Assembly (NCBI RefSeq): GCF_038967635.1
Contig: NZ_CP152413.1
Location: 2,232,001 to 2,296,000, forward strand
Direction: 5' to 3'
Length of the DNA stretch: 64,000 nt
Source: Bradyrhizobium sp. B124
Lineage (GTDB): Bacteria > Pseudomonadota > Alphaproteobacteria > Rhizobiales > Xanthobacteraceae
Made by a program: the position numbers and the translations under genes. Below, one piece after another: positions 43,465-49,231 of this stretch (positions are counted from its first letter, which is position 1; every line of letters starts with the position of its first letter). Under the pieces are notes generated by a model. The model was not told the DNA's origin. It saw only the letters and a list, made by a program, of their open reading frames with translations, and did no database searches.

Positions 43465-44152
43465 GCGTCCCGTTCCAGCCGCTTCTTCTGGCGTTTCACC
43501 TAATCCTCAAATGCCTCCGGCATGGTCTCAACGATCTCGCCACGCGATCAGCTTGAGGTAGTTCTGAGGGTTGGAAGGCGTCTTGACTTCAATCCAAAGA
43601 AACGGCCCCAGCGCCCTTGGAGATCGATGCTGGGGCCGCTTCGCCGCTCCGCCGAATCGAAAGGGGCCGCTCACGCCGCGACCCCTTACCGGGAAAATTC
43701 TCCAAATAAGATCGGGATGAAAGGTCCAGCCCCGGCAACGATGAGACTAGAGTTTTCCACAATCTATGTGGACTCCGGAAGAACACGGTGTTCCGATGCC
43801 GGAACCACGACTGTCCTCATTTGCCATCGCTAACGTCCTGATTGGGAGACACCAGGACGCAGGTGCTGGCCCGTGTTACCCCTTGGTGGCCTAGACCGAA
43901 TTTTTGGAGCGGCCTGATTTGTTTCAAGCATAGGACGCTATCTGTTCTCCCCCGCTTTACAGCCGGAACAATTTCCGCCGCCTTGAAGTGCCATTCGTTC
44001 CACGAGTTGCGACAAAAGGCCTGAAATAGATAGCTCGCTATTCCCCCCAGACAGGTACACGGTAAGTCCATCACCGCCCCGCCCGTGGCTTTCATCGGTG
44101 ATGAGATCGCCCGGCAGCGCTCCCGCCTTCCTCTAACGGAATGGAGCGCGCC
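43465..44152. other. Long stretch without a supported gene; hairpin and promoter repeat
   Basis: A 103-codon frame spans part of this region but has no ribosome site, no recognisable motif and is largely explained by a perfect 10-bp dyad, CGGCCCCAGC (43603) and GCTGGGGCCG (43629), plus GGGGCC repeats after it. A third, shorter copy of the R1 promoter block lies at 43.86 kb. The rest shows nothing I can name. The right end resembles the DNA upstream of paralog 1. Confidence 0.5.
43862..43925 (+). promoter_or_regulatory. Repeat R1, partial copy D
   Basis: GGTGCTGGCCCGTGTTACCC is followed by CTTGGTGGCCTAGACCGAAT and GGAGCGGCCTGATTTG. This matches the left half of copies A and B, with boxes at repeat positions 7, 27 and 50. 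The conserved 39-base right end is missing. It precedes paralog 2 by about 230 bases. Confidence 0.5.
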
Positions 44153-44356
44153 ATGGTCATGAAGCGACCGCGTCTCATGCAGGCAGGATCACTTGAAGAG
44201 CGTCTCAACATCGAGGCACAGCGGCTCCGGAAGGAGGCCTCGGGAACTCCCCCCGGTGTCGATCGCTCCAGCCTTATCCGCAGAGCTCGTCTGGCCGAAA
44301 CCACCTCACAGTTGAGCGAGTGGCTGCGGACGCCCGGTTTGCGAGCGCCGACATGA
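44153..44356 (+). CDS. Small hypothetical protein, paralog 2 of a 67-residue pair
   Basis: This second 67-residue member reads SLEERLNIEAQRLRKEASG, then TPPGVDRSSLIRRARLAETT and SQLSEWLRTPGLRAPT. About half the residues, and most of the C-terminal half, match paralog 1. GGAG lies seven bases before the chosen ATG, exactly as in paralog 1 (GGAGCGCGCC-ATG against GGAGCAGCGCC-ATG), which settles the start over an ATG four codons upstream. It overlaps the next frame by an ATGA. Function is unknown. Confidence 0.72.
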   Translation: MVMKRPRLMQAGSLEERLNIEAQRLRKEASGTPPGVDRSSLIRRARLAETTSQLSEWLRTPGLRAPT

Positions 44357-44529
44357 TGGGCCGATACCAGGCCCAGGCGCATATCGGCGTGAAAAGAGTA
44401 GTCAATTTCCGTAGGCGATGGGCCGACAAGAGCGATACGGCAATCAAGGCGGTCCTGAATCACTTCTGGCGCCGGCAGACCGACAGAAGTGCTGCCGCCA
44501 TCCAGAAGGAGGATAGGCTCCGCCACTAA
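44353..44529 (+). CDS. Possible small gene coupled to paralog 2
   Basis: A 58-codon frame begins with the ATG of an ATGA overlap with the paralog 2 stop. The product is basic (RVVNFRRRWADKSD, LNHFWRRQTDRS) and without family features. The coupled position parallels the gene after paralog 1, but the two products are not similar, so this may be a fortuitous frame. Confidence 0.35.
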   Translation: MMGRYQAQAHIGVKRVVNFRRRWADKSDTAIKAVLNHFWRRQTDRSAAAIQKEDRLRH

Positions 44530-44599
44530 AGAGGTTATCGCCCTCCAAAAAGTGCCAAATATCCGGGATTTTGTTCGTACCCTCTCGGGGCTAGAGAAG

Positions 44600-44630
44600 C
44601 GCCGTCCGCATTTATTTCAAGCGGGCGGCG
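44600..44630 (+). terminator. Hairpin H1 with T-rich tail
   Basis: CGCCGTCCGC (44600-44609) and GCGGGCGGCG (44621-44630) pair over ten positions with one G-U, around an 11-base loop, followed by TAGCTTTGTTT. This is a plausible intrinsic terminator. A close copy lies 243 bases downstream. Confidence 0.55.
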
Positions 44631-44842
44631 TAGCTTTGTTTAGGCCGCCTCAGTTGTTGCCCTCTCCGTTGTATTCTGGCGCGTGACGCCAGCGCCATCG
44701 GTGGCGTCAACATGGCGAAGCGCTGAGGCCGAGCCATCCCGACCGATCGCCGTGATAGCCAATTTGGGACATGTGCTGTGGCACAAATTGTATAGGCTCC
44801 CGGCTATCAGGATTTTGCACACCTTCCTGGGGCTAGGGCCAG

Positions 44843-44873
44843 CGCCGTCCGCAAGCATTTCAAGCGGGCGGCG
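44843..44873 (+). terminator. Hairpin H2, copy of H1
   Basis: The same ten-base arms, CGCCGTCCGC and GCGGGCGGCG, occur with a loop of the same length whose right half (ATTTCAA) is also conserved. The flank GGGGCTAG before it is shared with H1. The tail TTGTGCTGT is less T-rich, so termination is less certain. Confidence 0.45.
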
Positions 44874-45374
44874 TTGTGCTGTCAGGCATCAGCCCGAATG
44901 AGACCGGGCGGATCCGAGCACGGCGACGGAAGCCATTGTCGAAGCGTTTGGGCGGCGGCCCAGCGCGATCCGTAGTTCTCCGGGGCAGAACAAAGTTCCG
45001 CGAGCAGGCTGCTCGGCCTTCGTCTCGACTTCATCAGATGATCAACGAGTTGCCGGAGGATTTGGCGACGCCGGATCACGATTGGCACAATCTGCATACT
45101 ACCTTGGTACCCCTCCTGACGCCCAAAAAAACTACGTAGCGTTCAAGGGAAGACTTGGGTTCCGGCAGTGTTCGTAACATTGGCTTGTCCGACCGACGCA
45201 CTGATTGCGCGTCGCGAGGCAAGGCGACGCCTCCCGCGAACGGATCCACTTCGGGATCCACAACGACGCCCGAACGGGCGCGCAGGTTCACTCATCCTTT
45301 GACGGGTGTTAATTATTACTACAACTTTTGATTTAAATATCGACGACCGCCATTCATTCGCGGAACCGTTCCAG

Positions 45375-45581
45375 ATGATTCACAAGGGCGTCGAATTCAG
45401 CGTCACGCAGCTCATGCCCGGCGTCTGGAAATGGCGTTTCCAGATCGGCGATCGGGTCTTCACGGGCAAGACCGAAGCAAAGCTCGACCTGTTGGCGATC
45501 CGCCGCGTGCAGCTGCGGATCGACCGCGAGCTGAACAATCTCGGGCTCGGACGGACCCGCGGGCACCGCGATCAGGATTGA
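45375..45581 (+). CDS. Small hypothetical protein of a rhizobial family
   Basis: The 68-residue product reads MIHKGVEFSVTQLMPGVWKW, RFQIGDRVFTGKTEAKLDLL and AIRRVQLRIDRELNNL. The pattern Y/H-KG-x-E-(F/Y)-xVTQ followed by W-(R/K)-(W/F)-x-(F/V)-QIG and G-(K/R)-T is familiar from many short Bradyrhizobium proteins of unknown function, with two beta hairpins and a terminal helix. A GTG 23 codons upstream would lengthen it, but the extra part lies in AT-rich DNA that looks like a promoter. No operon partner is seen. Confidence 0.62.
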   Translation: MIHKGVEFSVTQLMPGVWKWRFQIGDRVFTGKTEAKLDLLAIRRVQLRIDRELNNLGLGRTRGHRDQD

Positions 45582-45611
45582 GGCGCAGTCTGTCCGGCAA
45601 GTCGGCAAGTC

Positions 45612-45842
45612 TCAGTCCGCGCTTGCCAGCCGCCGCATCGTGAACTCGATGTCGCCACCGGGCAGTTCGCGCCAGCTCTCGACGGAGCTCATATAGGCGG
45701 CCTTCGGGTAGCGCTTGAGAAAGTCGCGCGCCCGCAGGCGGGCCTGATCGCGCGGCAGGCTGAAGGTCTCGCGCAGATAGCCGTCATCCGGCTTGTGCCG
45801 TGCGGCCATCCGGCTGGCGAGATCGCGCGGACGAAACACCAT
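45612..45842 (-). CDS. Small conserved hypothetical protein
   Basis: The 76-residue product contains HKPDDGYLRETFSLPRDQAR, then LKRYPKAAYMSSVESWRELP and GGDIEFTMRRLASAD. The regular charge pattern and the tidy C terminus suggest a real folded protein, and the block AAYMxxVESWRxLxxxxIEFTMRRL is one I associate with rhizobial hypothetical proteins. The ATG at Met1 or Met12 could be used; neither has a strong ribosome site. It is convergent with the previous small gene, with 30 bases between stops. Function is unknown. Confidence 0.6.
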   Translation of the reverse strand: MVFRPRDLASRMAARHKPDDGYLRETFSLPRDQARLRARDFLKRYPKAAYMSSVESWRELPGGDIEFTMRRLASAD

Positions 45843-45859
45843 TGCCGCAACTCCGGAAT

Positions 45860-45957
45860 AGAGCCCCGTTCCGATTGAATCGGAACCGGGCTCTAGATTC
45901 TAGTTTTGACGCGTTTTCTTCACGCGAACCGGTATCCACTTCGCTCGAAAACGCTCC
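45860..45957. repeat. Two adjacent dispersed palindromic elements
   Basis: The first is a near-perfect cruciform of two 17-base arms around one base (AGAGCCCCGTTCCGATT, G, then its complement with one mismatch; 45860-45894), of the same type as the element at 28.7 kb. The second (about 45909-45957) has GCGTTTTC and GAAAACGC ends with CACGCGAACCGG inside, another common Bradyrhizobium element. They fill most of the gap between two minus-strand small genes. Confidence 0.78.
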
Positions 45958-46039
45958 AACTGACGACACCCCAAATATAGGGGCGGCGCCACAAGAATCC
46001 GAGTCTGCGGGAAACCGGCGAGGCCGGCCCGAACGGGGC

Positions 46040-46345
46040 TTACTGGCTACGCTGCGCGGAGCCTCCGGGCTGGGCGGAGCTCCCGGTCTTGGTCTTCGGC
46101 TTGGCGGGAGGATGGGCTGCCGCCTTCGGCGCATCGCTGCGCACCGCGCCCCAGGGATCGGCCGATCCCTTGGCATCCGGAATCTTGCTCAGCGAGTCCT
46201 TGTAGGCCTTGTCGTTGATCGCGTCCCGATCCTTCTCCTCCTGGGTCTTGGTCTTGACCTCAGGCATCAGATTGACGTTCGGCATTTGCGCATAGGCCGG
46301 CGCCGACAGCAGCACCGCAACCGCAACTGCGCTCAAAACTCTCAT
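46040..46345 (-). CDS. Small secreted protein with DPWG motif
   Basis: The 101-residue product has a signal peptide, MRVLSAVAVAVLLSAPAYAQ. The mature part has a charged helix KTKTQEEKDRDAINDKAYKD, then SLSKIPDAKGSADPWGAVR, and a Pro/Lys/Ala-rich tail. The core DKAYKxxLxxIPxxKxxxDPWG recurs in a second small secreted protein at 52.9 kb. AGGAGCG stands before the ATG. Function is unknown; the tail looks disordered. Confidence 0.72.
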   Translation of the reverse strand: MRVLSAVAVAVLLSAPAYAQMPNVNLMPEVKTKTQEEKDRDAINDKAYKDSLSKIPDAKGSADPWGAVRSDAPKAAAHPPAKPKTKTGSSAQPGGSAQRSQ

Positions 46346-46419
46346 AAGAACGCTCCTTGCATTTTCGTCAGCGGTATATCACCCCAGGAAAGCCGCCGCC
46401 AAGCGCGCCCGTCCCTGCC

Positions 46420-46551
46420 CTAGAGGTGGTCTGACTTGCAGGATTTCGGCGACTGCATCCAGTCGTCCCAGATCGGCCCGCACCGCGTGCAGCCGGCAAG
46501 CGCAAGCCCGATCGCGATCACGCCGCCCAGCAATACCAACCTGCGGAACAT
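46420..46551 (-). CDS. Small lipoprotein
   Basis: The frame encodes 43 residues. MFRRLVLLGGVIAIGLALAG is a lipoprotein signal with the lipobox LAGC, so Cys21 should be lipidated. The mature peptide of 23 residues, CTRCGPIWDDWMQSPKSCKS followed by DHL, has three further or shared cysteines and two Trp. The length and the CGPIWDDW core look conserved from memory of Bradyrhizobium small lipoproteins, though no function is known. It is too short for most gene callers. It is divergent from the amidase gene. Confidence 0.7.
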   Translation of the reverse strand: MFRRLVLLGGVIAIGLALAGCTRCGPIWDDWMQSPKSCKSDHL

Positions 46552-46757
46552 GGACGCCCCCACCACTGACGAGGGGCAATTGGAGCCGAAACTGGGGCAT
46601 TTTCAAGCCGGGCACGGCGCTTGCAACGCCGCGCAAGCGCGTCGGACAGCAGCGCCCGCGCGCCCGAGCACAGCGCCGGCGCAGCGCCCGCGCGATGGTT
46701 TGACCGGACGGCCCCCCAAACTACACTGCGCAACAAAGCAGAAAAGGAATCGACGAC

Positions 46758-48233
46758 ATGACTTTGGCGATGAGCTGGGACGAGTGGACGCGGCACGACG
46801 GGACGGCGCTCGCCGAGCGCGTCCGGAACGGCGAGCTGACGCCAAGGGAGCTGGCGGCGCAGGCTGCCGCCGCCACAGCCAAGGTCGATCCCGCGCTCTC
46901 CGGCGTGGTCGAGCTGTTCGACGACATGATCGCCGATCCCGCGCGCGACGGCGCCGATCTCAACGGCCCGTTCGCCGGCCTGCCCTTCCTGATGAAGGAT
47001 CTCGGGCCCACGCTGAAGGGCCGGCTGCAGGAAATGGGCTCGCTGATGATGCGCGGCAACCGCGCCGCGGCCGACACCTTCCTGACCACGAAGCTGCGGA
47101 AGGCCGGTCTCAATCTGATCGGCCGCACCACCACGCCGGAGTTCGGGGTCTGCAGCTCGGCCGAAAACCCCGCGGTCTATGTCACGCGCAATCCCTGGAA
47201 CACCGACTACACCACCTGCGGCTCGTCGGCCGGCAGCGCGGCGATGGTTGCCGCCGGCGCCGTTCCGATCGCGCATGCGACCGACGGCGGCGGCTCGATC
47301 CGGATTCCCGCCGGCGTCAACGGCAATATCGGGCTGAAAGTGTCGCGCGGCGTGTTCTCGCTCGCACCGCATCTGTCCGATCTCACCGGCCTCGTCTCGA
47401 TCCAGGGCTGCCAGTCGCGCTCGGTGCGCGACACCGCAGCCTTCGTCGATAGCTGCCGTGGCCCGGCGCCTGGCGAGTTCATGCCGTTCTGGACACCGCC
47501 TGAGCCCTATACAGCGATGATCGCGCGCGACCCGGGCCGGCTCAAGATCGCGCTGTCGCACACCTGGGGCGACTATCGCGCGACACCGCACATCGCAGCC
47601 GAGCTCGAGCGGGTCGGACGTTTCCTCGAAGGCCTCGGCCATCAGGTCGATTACGCACTGCCGTCGATCGACTACGCGGAAGCCTTCGCGGCGCAGACCA
47701 CCTGCTACATCAGCAATTTCGCCGTCGTGATCGGCAACATGCTCGCCGCGCGGGGACTGACGCGGCCACCGGCGGACCTGATCGAGCCGATCAACATCCG
47801 GATCTGGGAGCATGGCCGCGACTTTAGCTTCGCCGACCGCGCCCGCATGCAGGCCGTGTTCAACACGACGGCGCGCGGCTTCGGCGCCTTCTTCGAGGAT
47901 TGGGACATCATCCTGAGCCCGGTCACGGCGCTGCCGACGCCAAAGATCGGCACCACCGAATATCTCACCATCAGCGACAATCCGTCGGTGCTGGACTGGT
48001 TCGGCAATCTCTGGCGCAACTTCGCCTTCACGCCGCTCGCCAATCTCTGCGGCATCCCGGCGATCTCGCTGCCGCTCGCGACCAACGAGCACGGCCTGCC
48101 GCTCGGCATCCAGGCGATCGGCAAGCAGGCCGATGACGGCCTCCTGCTGCAACTCGCCGCCCAGATCGAACGGGCGATCGACGGCAAGTGGAATGACGGC
48201 AAGCGGCCGGCCGTGCATGTCACGCGGAACTAG
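46758..48233 (+). CDS. Amidase (amidase signature family)
   Basis: The 491-residue enzyme belongs to the amidase signature family, which hydrolyses amide bonds with a Ser-cisSer-Lys triad. Lys80 (PFLMKD), the cis-Ser in CGSSAGSAA (154-162) and the nucleophile Ser180 (DGGGSIRIPA) are all present; the usual GGSSGG is changed to CGSSAG, a tolerated variant. Substrates range from aliphatic amides to 6-aminohexanoate dimers, and cannot be told here. AAAAGGAATCGACG precedes the start. A PaaI-type thioesterase gene follows after 43 bases on the same strand and may be co-expressed. Confidence 0.92.
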   Translation: MTLAMSWDEWTRHDGTALAERVRNGELTPRELAAQAAAATAKVDPALSGVVELFDDMIADPARDGADLNGPFAGLPFLMKDLGPTLKGRLQEMGSLMMRGNRAAADTFLTTKLRKAGLNLIGRTTTPEFGVCSSAENPAVYVTRNPWNTDYTTCGSSAGSAAMVAAGAVPIAHATDGGGSIRIPAGVNGNIGLKVSRGVFSLAPHLSDLTGLVSIQGCQSRSVRDTAAFVDSCRGPAPGEFMPFWTPPEPYTAMIARDPGRLKIALSHTWGDYRATPHIAAELERVGRFLEGLGHQVDYALPSIDYAEAFAAQTTCYISNFAVVIGNMLAARGLTRPPADLIEPINIRIWEHGRDFSFADRARMQAVFNTTARGFGAFFEDWDIILSPVTALPTPKIGTTEYLTISDNPSVLDWFGNLWRNFAFTPLANLCGIPAISLPLATNEHGLPLGIQAIGKQADDGLLLQLAAQIERAIDGKWNDGKRPAVHVTRN

Positions 48234-48276
48234 GCAATAAACGGCAAACAAGACTCAGCGGAGGGAACGGAACGTC

Positions 48277-48738
48277 ATGCAGCAGGCCGGTGAATTCGGG
48301 ATCGACGACGCGAAACGCGTGCTCGGCGACGTCTTTGCGCCATGGGTGCAGGACCTCAATCTGTCGATCGAGCAGTTCGACATCGCACCACCGGCGGGCG
48401 GCGATGCCGACTGGCAGCCCGGCGCCATCCTGCGCATGCCGTTCTCGGAGCGGCTGTGCCGCAATGGCGGCATCGTCTGCGGCCAGGCACTGATGGCGTT
48501 CGCCGACACCGCGATGGTGCTCGCCAATCTCGCGGCCAACAAGGGCTATCGTCCGATGACGACGGTCGACCAGACCACGCACTTCATGCGCGCGGCGACC
48601 GCCTCCGACGTGCTGGCCGACGCGCGTGTGGTCCGGCTCGGCCGCACCATGAGCTTCGGCCGCGTCACGCTGCTCTCCGCCACCGACAACAAGCCGGTGG
48701 CGATGGTATCGAGCGCGTTCGCGATGCTGCCGGGATAA
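48277..48738 (+). CDS. PaaI family thioesterase
   Basis: The 153-residue hotdog protein is of the PaaI/DUF4442-like thioesterase type. Family features are RNGGIVCGQALMAFADTAMVLA, where the Gly-Gly loop and the acidic Asp in ADTA line the active site, followed by VDQTTHFMRAAT and a strand-rich end with GRVTLLSATDNKPVAMVSSAF. It likely hydrolyses aryl- or short acyl-CoA. GGAGGGAACGGAACGTC lies before the ATG. It is convergent with the HdeA-like gene: the two stops abut with no spacer. Confidence 0.88.
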   Translation: MQQAGEFGIDDAKRVLGDVFAPWVQDLNLSIEQFDIAPPAGGDADWQPGAILRMPFSERLCRNGGIVCGQALMAFADTAMVLANLAANKGYRPMTTVDQTTHFMRAATASDVLADARVVRLGRTMSFGRVTLLSATDNKPVAMVSSAFAMLPG

Positions 48739-49032
48739 CTACTTGCCGAGCACCGCCTCGGCGGCGTTGACGATGCTGATGGTCGGATTCTTTCCGCAAT
48801 AGGTGCCGAACTTCTTGGCGTTCTCGACGAACACCTCGGTGTCGATGATCGCCTCGTCGGAATCGCCCTTGTACCAGCCGTCCATCCAGACCAGCACCAT
48901 CTTGATGGTGTCGTCGCCGCCTTCGACGAACTGCTTGCAGGTCATGGTCGAGAGATCGAGGACGGTGGCATTCGCCGGCGCGGACGACAGCGCGAGTGCA
49001 GCGGCAAGCATGATCGAGGCAGTGATCTTCAT
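48739..49032 (-). CDS. HdeA/HdeB-like periplasmic protein
   Basis: The 97-residue product has a signal peptide (MKITASIMLAAALALSSAPANA) and a helical mature domain of about 75 residues with the two cysteines of HdeA/HdeB (LSTMTCKQFVEG and GTYCGKNP), which form a disulfide in the acid-stress chaperones of enterics. The MVLVWMDGWYKG helix is the family core. Rhizobial genomes carry several such proteins; acid chaperone activity is inferred. The ATG chosen is preceded by TTGGAGATTGCG. A longer frame upstream has no signal character. Confidence 0.88.
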   Translation of the reverse strand: MKITASIMLAAALALSSAPANATVLDLSTMTCKQFVEGGDDTIKMVLVWMDGWYKGDSDEAIIDTEVFVENAKKFGTYCGKNPTISIVNAAEAVLGK

Positions 49033-49231
49033 CGCAATCTCCAAGGGCAATGATCTGAAAAATGAACAGGCGCCGGAAGCCCGGCGCGCCCGCTCGCGAC
49101 TTCGTAAGCGAAGCGTCGAGGCAAACGCAAGCGAGACATCGCGCAAGTTTGCCTGCACGTCGTTTCGGTGCGCGGATTGAGAATCGATGTCGCCGATTGT
49201 CATGCGGCGGCGCGACGCGCGCGCCGCCGAA

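Larger units (their letters stand above)
44530..45374. other. Long stretch without a supported gene; duplicated hairpin segment
   Basis: No convincing gene is found in these 845 bases. An 87-codon frame near 44.9-45.1 kb lacks a ribosome site and family features. The region holds two similar segments, each running from GGGATTTTG or AGGATTTTG through GGGGCTAG to a GCCGTCCGC hairpin, and a degenerate copy of the GGCCGCC terminator (TAGGCCGCCTCAGTTGTTGC). An AT-rich patch near 45.31-45.34 kb may be the promoter of the next gene. Confidence 0.5.

Noticed and set aside
43522..43833. A 103-codon plus-strand frame
   Set aside because: No ribosome site or motif, and much of it is a 10-bp dyad and GGGGCC repeats.
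40575..43925. CRISPR array
   Set aside because: The repeats are 30-113 bp, few, irregularly spaced, and interleaved with genes; no cas genes are present.
44876..45139. An 87-codon plus-strand frame
   Set aside because: It starts inside hairpin H2 and has no ribosome site, motif or coupled neighbour.
40570..45374. Complete mobile element or prophage
   Set aside because: No integrase, transposase, capsid or replication gene and no flanking target repeat could be found.
46518..48251. A 577-codon minus-strand frame opposite the amidase gene
   Set aside because: Antisense shadow; the amidase triad on the plus strand is intact and the shadow has no motif.
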